Shown: positions 44,091 through 52,359, numbered from the stretch's first letter. The stretch: DNA of 64,000 nucleotides from UBA11524 sp963617205 (GCA_963617205.1 CAVEOA010000009.1:14564-78563); one strand, 5' to 3'. The notes: a model not told the origin generated them from the letters alone. A program made the numbers and translations.

Positions 44091-45122
44091 TTAGTTAAGC
44101 TGCGGCATGCGTCCCTGCTGGGCAAGCAGCGCAAGGTTCTCGACAATGTAGCCGAGACCGAGTACGCCGCAGTCGCCGGGCTCCTTCGCAAGAATGACCT
44201 TGATGTTCAGCTCATCGGAAATATACCGGTCGAGGGATTCGAGCTGCGCGGCGCGGCCGGTCAGGTAAATGCCGTTGCGCATGATGTCAGAGGCAAGCTC
44301 CGGCGGCGTGCGCTCCAACACCCACTTAATGGCGGTCAGGATGGCCTTGCAGGGTTCGCGGACGGCGCCGTATGCCTGCTGCGCGGTATACTCGATTTCA
44401 AGCGCGCTGGGGGAGAGCAGGTCGCGTCCGCGGATGCGCACGCTGGCGTTGCTTTCCGATGGAAGCGCGCTTGCCAGGTCGAGCTTGACCTCTTCAGCCG
44501 TCTTTGTGCTGATGAGAAGCTTGAATTCATGCTTGATGTGGTTGACGATCGCCTCGTCCATTTTGATGCCGCCGACCGGAATCGACTGGCTGACCACCAT
44601 GCCGCCAAGCGAAATGACAGCGATCTCGGTTGTGCCGCCGCCAACATCGACCACCATGCAGCCCTCCGGCTCGAACACGGACAGACCGGCGCCGATTGCT
44701 GCGGCAAGCGGCTTCTCAATCAGGTAGACTTTTTTGAGCCCGCACGAACGGACGGCCGCCATCAGTGCTTTCCGGTTGACCTCGTCAATTTCGGAAGGGA
44801 TGGACATGACAAGGCGCGGCTTGGCGAGGTTGCTTTCGCCGACGGCCTTGTTGATGAAGGCGCGGATCAGCAGCACGGTCGCATCGTAGTTGGCAATCAT
44901 GCCGTTGCGGATCGGATGAATGGCGATTTCGGCATCGCTGGTGCGGCCGTACATCCGCTGCGCGTCCTCGCCGACGGCAAGCGGCTTTTTGTCGCCGCGG
45001 CGTGCAATCACCAGCGTAGGCTCGCTGATGACGATGCCTTCGTTCTTTACATAAACGACCGTATTGGATGTGCCGAGATCAAGACCGATATCCGGCGCTT
45101 TAAAATGCATGTTGTTTCCCAT
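44091..45122 (-). CDS. mreB: Rod shape-determining actin MreB
   Basis: This 343-residue bacterial actin has phosphate 1 motif DIGLDLGTSNTVVYV, connect 1/phosphate 2 region GCMVVDVGGGTTEIAVISLGG and adenosine motif GIYLTGRAAQLESLD. It polymerises under the membrane to guide side-wall synthesis. ATG 45122 is listed; an internal ATG four codons later is equally possible because the ribosome site is weak. It follows maf and precedes mreC by 30 bases. Confidence 0.95.
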   Translation of the reverse strand: MGNNMHFKAPDIGLDLGTSNTVVYVKNEGIVISEPTLVIARRGDKKPLAVGEDAQRMYGRTSDAEIAIHPIRNGMIANYDATVLLIRAFINKAVGESNLAKPRLVMSIPSEIDEVNRKALMAAVRSCGLKKVYLIEKPLAAAIGAGLSVFEPEGCMVVDVGGGTTEIAVISLGGMVVSQSIPVGGIKMDEAIVNHIKHEFKLLISTKTAEEVKLDLASALPSESNASVRIRGRDLLSPSALEIEYTAQQAYGAVREPCKAILTAIKWVLERTPPELASDIMRNGIYLTGRAAQLESLDRYISDELNIKVILAKEPGDCGVLGLGYIVENLALLAQQGRMPQLN

Positions 45123-45149
45123 CCCTTAAATTCATTCGATTTGTATTGA

Positions 45150-45728
45150 TCAGCCGTGCCAGCAGGGAAGACCGCATTCGTCGAGCAGCTCGCGGACAAT
45201 GTGCATCGGCAGCCCGACGACGTTGCTGTAGGAGCCGTTGAGCTGGTCAATCCACAATCCGGCAATGCCCTGAACGGCGTAGGCGCCTGCCTTGTCCATC
45301 GGCTCGCCGGTTGCGACATAGCGGCGGATTTCCTCATCGGAGATGCTGGTGAAATGGACTTCTGTTTCGGCGACGCGTTGATGCAGCATGCCCTGCGCAT
45401 CGGCGACGCACACGCCGGTATACACCTGATGCCAGCGGTTGGAGAGCAGGGCAATCATGTCGAAGGCCTCCTGCTCGGAATGGGGCTTGCCGAGCGCCTT
45501 GCCGTCCACGGAAACAAGCGTATCGGCGGCAAGCACGATGCTGTCCGGATGATCCTCATAGCCGGCGAGGCACTTGCGGCGGCTGATGACCGCGACGGCC
45601 TCCTTGGGAGGCAGGGAACAGCTTTCGTCAACCTGCGGAACATCCACCACAAACGGAAAACCGGTTAAGGAAAGCAGCTCCTTGCGGCGCGGAGAACCGG
45701 ACGCAAGATAGAGAACAGCATCGCGCAT
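45150..45728 (-). CDS. maf: Maf-like nucleotide pyrophosphatase
   Basis: This 192-residue Maf/YhdE family protein opens with LYLASGSPRRKELL and has IVLAADTLVSVDGKALGKP, GVCVADAQG and DKAGAYAVQGIAG. It hydrolyses non-canonical or modified nucleoside triphosphates such as dTTP/UTP analogues. The ATG at 45728 has AGGAGG 9 bases upstream. It is the first gene of the maf-mreB-mreC-mreD-mrdA-minD-rodA run, a conserved order in Bacillota. Confidence 0.93.
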   Translation of the reverse strand: MRDAVLYLASGSPRRKELLSLTGFPFVVDVPQVDESCSLPPKEAVAVISRRKCLAGYEDHPDSIVLAADTLVSVDGKALGKPHSEQEAFDMIALLSNRWHQVYTGVCVADAQGMLHQRVAETEVHFTSISDEEIRRYVATGEPMDKAGAYAVQGIAGLWIDQLNGSYSNVVGLPMHIVRELLDECGLPCWHG

Positions 45729-45766
45729 GACAGACTTCCTCCTGAAAATAAAACACTCCATCTTGC

Positions 45767-45794
45767 ATTATACCACATTTCACACGTTTATCAA
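45767..45794 (-). promoter_or_regulatory. Promoter of the maf-mre operon
   Basis: On the minus strand TTGATA (45789-45794), 16 bases, TATAAT (45767-45772) with an upstream TGG that makes it an extended -10. Confidence 0.85.
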
Positions 45795-45845
45795 AGGATT
45801 TCGCCAATTTTCATCTGCTTTTCATATTCGTGTGAACGATGCATG

Positions 45846-45893
45846 AAAAAAGCAGAAACACGCGCCCCAAAGCGGGACCACATGCTTCTGCCT
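45846..45893 (-). terminator. Terminator after queT
   Basis: On the minus strand GCAGAA...TTCTGC enclose further pairing, followed by six T. It separates queT from the maf promoter. Confidence 0.75.
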
Positions 45894-45910
45894 GAGAAAA
45901 CAGGGAAAAA

Positions 45911-46414
45911 TCACTTGTCAAACCGGCTGAAATCGAAATTAACCCGCTTGAGGGCGTAGAGCATCACGACGCCGATCAGCACCGCGCCGATTTCGCCCAG
46001 CGCGACCTCCGCCATTGTGAGCGCAATCGGCAGACCGAGCGTCAGAGCGAGCTCAAGCCCGACAATGATGCCGTTTGAGATGATCGGGCAGGCATATGCC
46101 AGGATGGGTTTTGCGCGCAGCTTGTATGTCCCGTATGCGGCAAGCAGCGTCGCCAGCGAGCCGAATACGATGTCGAACACGTTGACGGCCGGGGAAAAGA
46201 GATTTGCAATCAGGCAGCCGACAAACAGGCCGGGAATCGCCTGCGGCAGGACGGCAGGCAGCAGCGTCAGCGCCTCCGACACGCGGCATTGCAAATTGCC
46301 ATAGGAAATCGGCGCAAGCAGCAGCGTCAGTGCGGCATAGAGCGCGGCGATAACAGCGGATACACAAAGGGACTTGGTGGAAAACAGCTTCCGGACGGAT
46401 GTTTGCTTCATCAT
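45911..46414 (-). CDS. queT: QueT family transporter (queuosine precursor uptake)
   Basis: This 167-residue membrane protein has five to six segments matching the QueT family (PF06177). The signs are LLLAPISYGNLQCRVSEALTLLP, the family hallmark, and PAVNVFDIVFGSLATLLAAYGTY. It is the likely substrate-specific subunit for a queuosine precursor; no ECF ATPase or scaffold gene is nearby, so it would use shared ECF components. It has a promoter and a structured leader of about 150 bases. The start (46414, with a second ATG one codon later) lacks a good Shine-Dalgarno sequence, which is compatible with riboswitch-controlled initiation. Confidence 0.9.
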   Translation of the reverse strand: MMKQTSVRKLFSTKSLCVSAVIAALYAALTLLLAPISYGNLQCRVSEALTLLPAVLPQAIPGLFVGCLIANLFSPAVNVFDIVFGSLATLLAAYGTYKLRAKPILAYACPIISNGIIVGLELALTLGLPIALTMAEVALGEIGAVLIGVVMLYALKRVNFDFSRFDK

Positions 46415-46425
46415 GATGAGCGTGC

Positions 46426-46562
46426 AGATTGAAAAGCTCTGCCGGGCTTTCGGTCGGTGGAGGAGTCCTGTGCGACAGCTGCCTCGGCTTGAAGACCGAA
46501 AAAGGAGGGATGCACAGGAACATCCGACCGGACAGCTTTTTTCTGCCGCTTTTTTGACGACA
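46426..46562 (-). ncRNA. Structured queT leader, candidate preQ1-type riboswitch
   Basis: On the minus strand an outer 7-bp stem (46524-46530 with 46451-46457, CGGTCGG/CCGACCG) encloses an inner 7-bp stem (46512-46518 with 46467-46473, CCTGTGC/GCACAGG). Small hairpins follow near the start codon (AAAGC...GCTTT, GCAGA...TCTGC). Class III preQ1 riboswitches are known mainly upstream of queT in Clostridia; assigning that class here is inference from context and size, since I could not match the consensus base by base. Confidence 0.5.
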
Positions 46563-46569
46563 GGAGGTT

Positions 46570-46598
46570 ATTATAGCATAACCGGTGCAATTTCACAA
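46570..46598 (-). promoter_or_regulatory. Promoter of queT
   Basis: On the minus strand TTGTGA (46593-46598), 17 bases, TATAAT (46570-46575) preceded by TGC, an extended -10. Confidence 0.78.
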
Positions 46599-46670
46599 CT
46601 GCGATTTTTTGACGGAGACGCCATGACATGTTGAAAATTCGTGTGAATCCTACCATTTCGGCGCTCAATA

Positions 46671-46679
46671 TGTTATAAT
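46671..46679 (+). promoter_or_regulatory. Extended -10 promoter of the LytTR/GHKL pair
   Basis: TGTTATAAT at 46671-46679 lies 37 bases before the response-regulator ATG. No good -35 hexamer is present. Confidence 0.6.
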
Positions 46680-46715
46680 ATCTGTAGGAAAAGGAGCGAA
46701 GGGGAGGAAACCGTG

Positions 46716-47423
46716 ATGCGGGTGGCGATTGTGGACGATGAGGCGAGCTTTGCGCAGACCTTGGCGCATTTTTGCAGCAGCTACCAGAAGGAGTGCGGCG
46801 AGGAGATTGCAGTCACGATTTACGACAATCCGATCGATTTTCTGGAAAAATACAAGGCTGACGCGGACGTAATTTTCATGGATATCCTCATGCCGCAGAT
46901 GAATGGCATGGACTGCGCAAGACGGCTGCGCCAGCAGGATGAAAATGTCATCCTGTGCTTTGTGACCAGCATGGCAAAATACGCGGTGCAGGGCTATGAG
47001 GTTGGCGCGATTGATTTTATCATCAAGCCGGTTAACTATGACGAGTTTTTCATGAAGATGAGCCGGATTGTGCGCATTTTCCGGCGGCAGGCATCAGCGT
47101 CTATTCTGGTCAGCAGCCGCAACGAGGTGCGCCGGATTGACCTGCGCGACCTTGTTTATGTGGAGGTATACAACCACAGCCTGATTTATCATACCACGGA
47201 CGGCGATATTGAAGTATACGGTAAGCTTTCCGCGCTGGAGGAGGATGAGCGATTCCGCAATTTCATACGCTGCTCGGCGAGCTATCTGGTTAATTGCAGC
47301 ATGATTTCCTCGGTGCAGCTGGATACCGTGACAGTGCGCGGCGTCCAACTGCCGATTTCCAGAAGGCGCAGGAAGGAATGCCTCGAAAAGATTGCGGCAA
47401 TTTTAGGAGGGGTGTGTCACTGA
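46716..47423 (+). CDS. LytTR-family response regulator
   Basis: This 235-residue regulator has a receiver domain at 1-120: acidic pocket IVDDE, phosphoacceptor Asp in VIFMDILMPQMNG, Thr/Ser in CFVTSM and Lys in IIKPVNY. A LytTR DNA-binding domain lies at about 135-230 (RIDLRDLVYVEVYNHSLIYHT, then FIRCSASYLVNCSMI). LytTR proteins bind pairs of 9-bp direct repeats. ATG 46716 has GGAGG at 8 bases; a GTG one codon earlier is the alternative. The stop overlaps the kinase ATG by one base. Its target may be the GH3 gene two genes downstream, where LytTR-like repeats are found. Confidence 0.93.
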   Translation: MRVAIVDDEASFAQTLAHFCSSYQKECGEEIAVTIYDNPIDFLEKYKADADVIFMDILMPQMNGMDCARRLRQQDENVILCFVTSMAKYAVQGYEVGAIDFIIKPVNYDEFFMKMSRIVRIFRRQASASILVSSRNEVRRIDLRDLVYVEVYNHSLIYHTTDGDIEVYGKLSALEEDERFRNFIRCSASYLVNCSMISSVQLDTVTVRGVQLPISRRRRKECLEKIAAILGGVCH

Positions 47424-48697
47424 TGTGGTATATCAACTATTTCCATATTCAGCTGCTGGCGTTTGAGCTGCTGTTCTGCATGCGTTTGCCTCGCAGAAGG
47501 CTGTTCTGGGCGCGTTTTCTGCCGAGTACGCTTTTGTATCTGATGCTTCCGAAAATTGTCCCCGGCGGCTTTTTCGCAGACTTCCTTGTGCTGGGGTGGT
47601 TCACCTTCGGCTTTATCGTCATGCTCCTGCTGTCCGGTCTGCTGATTGCCTTCTGCTTCCGCATGAGTGTCCGGCAGGTGATTTTTTATTGCTGCGTCGG
47701 GCATACGCTGCAGCACATGGTGCACTGCCTGTATCAAATCTGCGGCATGGCATTCCCGCTTTCCAATATCAGTTCGCAGCTGCTGCAGCTTGCGGTGATG
47801 CTGCTGGCCTGCGCAGTCACTTATTTTCTGCTGTGCAAACGGTTTCGCGGCAGTGAAACGGCGGATGTCCAGCATAACGATCTGATGATGTTTGCAATCG
47901 TCTCTACGCTGATTATCTATGTGGTGAGCTTCTGGTCCTCCGTCAAGGAAACGCGGACAATCGGTCTGTATATCTTCGATTTCTTCTCCTGCTTTATGCT
48001 GCTGGTGCTTTTGCTGGATGTGTTTAAAATTCGAAAGGCGGAGCGCGACCAGATGATTATGCTGCGCCTGCTGCATCAGGAGCAGGGACAGCACATGGTC
48101 AGCCGTGCGACGGCGGACGTCATCAACAGAAAGTGCCATGATTTACGCCACCAGATTGCCGCGCTGCGCCACATGAACGACACGGAAAAGGAGAAGAGCA
48201 TCCGTGAGCTGGAAAAAGCCGTGATGATTTACGATTGCTTTCCCAAGACGGGAAACGCCGATCTGGATGTGATTCTCGCTGAAAAGTGCCTGCTTGCGGA
48301 GGAACAGCATGTGTCCGTGCGATGCATTGCGGATGGCGAGAAGCTGTCGTACATGGCGCTGGAGGATGTATACTGCCTGATCGGCAACGCGCTCGACAAC
48401 GCCATTGAAGCGACCGCCAAGGAGGAAAATGAGGCAAGAAGGATTGTCTCGTTTTATGCGGCGGCGAAGGATCAACTGTATTCCATCCATATCGAAAACC
48501 CGTGCAGGGATCAGCCGGTGTTTATGGACGGCATCCCGATGACCAGCAAGCCGGATACGGATTGCCATGGATATGGTATGCGGAGTATGCGCTATCTGTG
48601 TGAAAAGTACGATGGCGCTCTTTCCTCCAGATGGGAAGACGGGATTTTCAGTCTGGATATGATTTTCCCCATCGAAGGCAAAGTGCGGCCTGCATAA
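47423..48697 (+). CDS. GHKL-family sensor histidine kinase (AgrC/VirS type)
   Basis: This 424-residue kinase has six membrane segments in the first 205 residues. The phosphoacceptor His lies in NRKCHDLRHQIAALR, and a GHKL ATPase domain (about 310-420) shows the N-box DVYCLIGNALDNAIEA and the G-box GYGMRSMRYL. It is the partner of the LytTR regulator; the start overlaps the regulator's stop. Kinases of this group usually sense peptides or membrane signals. No agrB or agrD gene is adjacent, so the signal is unknown. The assignment depends on motif placement, which is clear. Confidence 0.92.
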   Translation: MWYINYFHIQLLAFELLFCMRLPRRRLFWARFLPSTLLYLMLPKIVPGGFFADFLVLGWFTFGFIVMLLLSGLLIAFCFRMSVRQVIFYCCVGHTLQHMVHCLYQICGMAFPLSNISSQLLQLAVMLLACAVTYFLLCKRFRGSETADVQHNDLMMFAIVSTLIIYVVSFWSSVKETRTIGLYIFDFFSCFMLLVLLLDVFKIRKAERDQMIMLRLLHQEQGQHMVSRATADVINRKCHDLRHQIAALRHMNDTEKEKSIRELEKAVMIYDCFPKTGNADLDVILAEKCLLAEEQHVSVRCIADGEKLSYMALEDVYCLIGNALDNAIEATAKEENEARRIVSFYAAAKDQLYSIHIENPCRDQPVFMDGIPMTSKPDTDCHGYGMRSMRYLCEKYDGALSSRWEDGIFSLDMIFPIEGKVRPA

Positions 48698-48727
48698 GAA
48701 ATGCTGATGTAAAATATAGGTGACATT

Positions 48728-48787
48728 ATGACCGATTACGGCAAAAAAGAAACCATCTACGAAGTAAAGCTTCCAATGCGTTCATAA
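48728..48787 (+). CDS. Possible 19-residue small ORF after the kinase gene
   Basis: ATG at 48728 opens MTDYGKKETIYEVKLPMRS and stops at TAA. AGGTGA lies 5-6 bases upstream. It lies 30 bases after the kinase stop and overlaps the first LytTR-like repeat. It has no signal peptide or Gly-Gly leader, so a pheromone role is not supported by the sequence. It may be a chance frame. Confidence 0.25.
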   Translation: MTDYGKKETIYEVKLPMRS

Positions 48788-48818
48788 AACGTTTACAATA
48801 CTTATGAAATCCGTTGAA
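48777..48818 (+). promoter_or_regulatory. LytTR-type direct repeats upstream of the second GH3
   Basis: Sites fitting [TA][AC][CA]GTTN[AG][TA] occur at 48777-48785 (TGCGTTCAT, 8 of 9), 48788-48796 (AACGTTTAC, 8 of 9) and 48810-48818 (TCCGTTGAA, 9 of 9). The last two are 22 bases apart start to start, the spacing of classical LytTR operators, and all three keep an 11-base phase. A possible -10 (TACAAT, 48794-48799) overlaps the middle site. Confidence 0.5.
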
Positions 48819-48860
48819 TAGATCGCTGAAACCATTTTCAACGGAAAAGGAGGAGATCCC

Positions 48861-51800
48861 TTGAAGAACTCAAAACTGTGGACGGGTCTGACTTCAATCT
48901 TTGCAGTCATTCTGGTGATTGCACTGATTGGCAACACCCTCGCAACGGCCAACGCGAGCTATATCAACAGCGCGCTTGGCATCAGCACCGCACAGGTAGT
49001 GGAAACCGGCGAAACGACGACCGACACTACCTATTACAAGAGCCAGTTCGGCGACTTCGATGATCCTGAAGCGCAGGCAAAGGCCATCGCCGCTGCCCTC
49101 GAGCAGAACGTGAACGAAATGCGCGAGGGCGCTGCGCTGCTGATGAACAACGACAACGCCCTGCCGCTGAGCAACGAGGTTAACATCTCCGTGTTCGGTC
49201 ACGGCGCTGTCGACCCTGCGTATCAGGCTTCTTCCGCCGGCACGAAGGCGAAGAACGGCTCGACGAACACGATTGACCTGAAGACCGCGCTGGAAAGTGC
49301 CGGCTTCCGCGTCAACGAAACGCTGTGGGAAGGCCTGAAGGGCGGCACCGCAGCGCGCGGCGTGTTGAAGGAAACCTGGGGCGGCGTGGGCATTTCCGTT
49401 ACCGGCTCCGCAGCAGGCTCCGAGGAAAACAGCGCTTTCTATGAGCAGTATGTCGACAGCTTCGCGGATTACAACGACGCTGCAATCGTTGTCTTCACCC
49501 GTGAAGGCGCAGAGGGCACCGACATGCTGATGAAGGACGTCGATGACGAAGGCGGCGCGACCGGCAACATCAGCAGCCTTGCGCTTCATAAGAATGAGCG
49601 CGACCTGCTGGAGCTTGTCCGTGCGAACTTCAAGAAGGTCATCGTGCTGCTCAACAGCCCGTACCAGATGGAAGTGCACGAAATCAAGGAATATGCCGAC
49701 GCCATCCTGTTCATCGGCTATCCGGGACATCAGGGCTTCACCGGCGTTGCTGAAATCCTGAAGGGCACGGTGAATCCTTCCGGCAAGCTGGCTGACACCT
49801 ATGCAACGAGCTCGCTGTCCGCACCTGCTGTCGTGAACTCCGGCACGGACACGCCCCTGTTCGCGAATGTGGACGAAATCAACAATACCATCGGCTCTGA
49901 CGAGCGTGCCGAGTATATCTCCTTCCAGGCGGAGAGCATCTATATCGGCTACCGCTATTATGAAACCCGCTATGCGGACTGCGTGATGGAGCAGGGCAAT
50001 GCTTCCTCTGCGGTCGGCGCACTGGACGGCGCTTCGGAATGGCGCTATGCGGACGAGGTGCAGTATCCCTTCGGCTACGGTCTGAGCTACACCACCTTCT
50101 CCCAGAAGCTGGACGGCGTGACGGTCGGCGATGACGAAATCACCGCGAAGGTGACTGTCACCAATACCGGCGATGTGGCGGGCAAGAGCGTCGTGCAGCT
50201 GTATGCGCAGACGCCTTACGGCACGTACGAAAAGGAACACGGCGTGGAGAAGTCCGCCATTGCCATCATCGGCTACGGCAAGACGCAGATTCTGCAGCCC
50301 GGCGCTTCCGAAACCATCACCATTACGGCTGACAAGTACCTCCTCGCCAGCTACGACATGACCGCCTACAATGGCGAAGGCGGCTACATCCTCTCCGAAG
50401 GCGACTATTATGTGGCGATCGGCGATGATGTGCACGATGCGCTGAACAATGTCCTTGCTGCACAGGGTTATACCACCGACAAGGGGATGACTGCCAGCGG
50501 CGACAGCGCCAAGAGCTACAAGTGGACTGAAAAGTTCGACGAGGAAAAGTACCACTACGGCGAAAACGGCGTTGCTGTTACCAACCAGTTTGAAGACTGC
50601 GACCTGAATTACTGGGTTGAAGGCGCAGGCACCTACCTGACCCGCAGCGACTGGGCAGGCACCTTCCCCGTCAGCCAGACCACTGTGAGTGCCACCGCTG
50701 AAATGATGGATATTCTTGACGGTGAATGGTACGTTAAGGCTGACGACGCGCCGAGCTTTGACGAGGTTGCGTCCAAATTCGGTGTGGACAGCGGATTGAA
50801 TCTGGCAACCATGAAGGATGTTCCGCTTTCCGACACGGAAACGTGGGAAAAGTTCATCTATCAGCTGAAGGTTGAGGATCTGCCCAACGCCACCGCTGAG
50901 AGCTTCACCTGCCCGGCAGTCGGCGAGCTGTCTCCGTCCTTCTCGGTTGGCGATGGCTGCGACTCCGTTGGCGGCAACTATCCGATTCCTGTCACGGTGA
51001 ATGGCGAGGAAGTCACCGTTCCCACGACGCGTTACTGCTCCAACGTCATCCTGACCGGCACGTTCAACAATGAACTGATTGCAAACCGCGGCACGATGAT
51101 GGGTGAAGACGGACTTTGGTCCAACTTCATGATTAACTATAACCTTGGCAACGACCTGCACAGAACGCCTTTCGGCGGTCGTAACTTCGAGTACATGTCC
51201 GAATGCCCGACGATGAACTATCTGGCTGGCGCTGTTGAAGTGGAAGCGATGGAAAAGACCGGCTCTCACGCAGCTCCGAAGCATTTCGTGGGCAACGATC
51301 AGGAATTCTACCGCGATGGCGTCTGCTGCTTCTTCAACGAGCAGGCGTTCCGTGAAGGCAACCTCCGCGCATTTGAAGGCTCTGTCCGCGTGGCAAATGC
51401 CGGCGGTCTGATGCAGTCCTTCTCTCGTCTGGGTCTGAAGTGGAACTCCTCCAGCTATGCGCTCAACACGCAGGTGCTCCGCAACGAATGGGGCTGGAAC
51501 GGCGCGATTGACACCGATGCTGCACCGTGCTTCGGCGAATATACGGATGGCGGCTATCGCAATCATGCGGCTGAAGTGCTGACTGCCGGCACGCAGGAAT
51601 GGTGCTTGGACGGCGTCGCTGGTCACGGCAACTGGGTGCTGAACAAGGCGAGGGAAACCGATGACGGCTACCTGCTTGAGCTGCTGAAGGAAGCGGCCAT
51701 CAGCTGGGAATACGCCATCAGCCGCTCCGTGATTACGAATGGTTACAGCTCTACGGCTGTGATTGTGCATACAACGCCGTGGTGGCAGACGGCAATTCAG

Positions 51801-51890
51801 GTTACGGAAATTGCCTCTGCGATCCTTGCGGCAGCCTGCTTCGTCATGTTGACTGTGTCGAAGGCAAGCAAGCCCAAGCAGAAGCAGTAA
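48861..51890 (+). CDS. Membrane-anchored GH3 glycosidase with permuted domain order
   Basis: This 1009-residue protein starts at a TTG preceded by AAGGAGG at 7 bases. A hydrophobic segment at 11-30 has no clear cleavage site, and a second one near the C-terminus (ITEIAS... to FVMLTV, about 975-998) is followed by a Lys-rich tail, so both ends are in the membrane. As in the GH3 at 27100, the sandwich domain comes first (MREGAALLMNNDNALPLS, AILFIGYPGHQGFTGVAEIL). The fibronectin-like domain follows (about 415-530), and the catalytic domain comes last. It contains GRNFEYMSECP, KHFVGNDQE and D886 in AIDTDAAP as likely nucleophile. A small membrane protein follows. The preceding two-component genes and LytTR-like sites suggest regulated expression. 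The substrate is unknown. Confidence 0.87.
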   Translation: MKNSKLWTGLTSIFAVILVIALIGNTLATANASYINSALGISTAQVVETGETTTDTTYYKSQFGDFDDPEAQAKAIAAALEQNVNEMREGAALLMNNDNALPLSNEVNISVFGHGAVDPAYQASSAGTKAKNGSTNTIDLKTALESAGFRVNETLWEGLKGGTAARGVLKETWGGVGISVTGSAAGSEENSAFYEQYVDSFADYNDAAIVVFTREGAEGTDMLMKDVDDEGGATGNISSLALHKNERDLLELVRANFKKVIVLLNSPYQMEVHEIKEYADAILFIGYPGHQGFTGVAEILKGTVNPSGKLADTYATSSLSAPAVVNSGTDTPLFANVDEINNTIGSDERAEYISFQAESIYIGYRYYETRYADCVMEQGNASSAVGALDGASEWRYADEVQYPFGYGLSYTTFSQKLDGVTVGDDEITAKVTVTNTGDVAGKSVVQLYAQTPYGTYEKEHGVEKSAIAIIGYGKTQILQPGASETITITADKYLLASYDMTAYNGEGGYILSEGDYYVAIGDDVHDALNNVLAAQGYTTDKGMTASGDSAKSYKWTEKFDEEKYHYGENGVAVTNQFEDCDLNYWVEGAGTYLTRSDWAGTFPVSQTTVSATAEMMDILDGEWYVKADDAPSFDEVASKFGVDSGLNLATMKDVPLSDTETWEKFIYQLKVEDLPNATAESFTCPAVGELSPSFSVGDGCDSVGGNYPIPVTVNGEEVTVPTTRYCSNVILTGTFNNELIANRGTMMGEDGLWSNFMINYNLGNDLHRTPFGGRNFEYMSECPTMNYLAGAVEVEAMEKTGSHAAPKHFVGNDQEFYRDGVCCFFNEQAFREGNLRAFEGSVRVANAGGLMQSFSRLGLKWNSSSYALNTQVLRNEWGWNGAIDTDAAPCFGEYTDGGYRNHAAEVLTAGTQEWCLDGVAGHGNWVLNKARETDDGYLLELLKEAAISWEYAISRSVITNGYSSTAVIVHTTPWWQTAIQVTEIASAILAAACFVMLTVSKASKPKQKQ

Positions 51891-51913
51891 TCACTGAGGA
51901 AGGAGAGAATACC

Positions 51914-52300
51914 ATGAAAAAAATGACTGTTGGCAAGTGTTTTTCCGCAATCACCTGCATTCTGGCTGTTGTCACCTTCATTCTGCTGGGCGTGTACGCA
52001 TCCAAGGGCGGCATTGTGCAGACGATGGTCTATGCTTCTCTGGCTGTTGCACTGGTCTGCGAGGCAATCTGCCTGTTCGGCGAAAAGGTCTGGACGGATT
52101 TCGCGTGCATCATCGCCTGCGTTGCGCTGGCCTTCGTTGCAATGACGGTGTTTTCCGACGGCATCTGGAACATTGCTGAGTCCATCAGCGGGATCAAGAT
52201 GGTGGGTCTTCCTGAATTGGCTGGTATGAATTATCAGCTGGCGGGAATCGGTCTCGTCTCCGTGATCACCGCGATTGTGGCAAGCTTCACCAAGAAGTAA
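51914..52300 (+). CDS. Small four-segment membrane protein next to GH3
   Basis: This 128-residue protein starts at ATG 51914 with GAAGGAGAG upstream. It has four hydrophobic segments (about 10-30, 36-53, 60-80 and 98-122) and ends in a short Lys tail. I do not recognise a family. It lies 23 bases after the membrane-anchored GH3 gene and before a weak terminator, so it is probably co-transcribed and may associate with the GH3 in the membrane. That partnership is inference. Confidence 0.7.
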   Translation: MKKMTVGKCFSAITCILAVVTFILLGVYASKGGIVQTMVYASLAVALVCEAICLFGEKVWTDFACIIACVALAFVAMTVFSDGIWNIAESISGIKMVGLPELAGMNYQLAGIGLVSVITAIVASFTKK

Positions 52301-52319
52301 TCAGAAGGAATCAATCGAA

Positions 52320-52359
52320 CAGCAGGGGCAGCAGTCATGTATGGCTGTTGCCCCTGTTA
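52320..52359 (+). terminator. Terminator-like hairpin after the GH3 operon
   Basis: GCAGGGGCAGCAG pairs with CTGTTGCCCCTGTT around a 10-base loop. The following tract (ATTGTATCT) is only weakly T-rich. Confidence 0.6.

Noticed and set aside
46600..46715. LytTR autoregulatory repeats upstream of the response regulator
   Set aside because: GTT-centred 9-mers near 46627 and 46669 are 42 bases apart and fit the consensus poorly, unlike the 22-base pair before the GH3.
48894..51770. 958-codon open frame on the minus strand opposite the second GH3
   Set aside because: Shadow of the GH3 gene, which has clear family motifs, a ribosome site and membrane segments.
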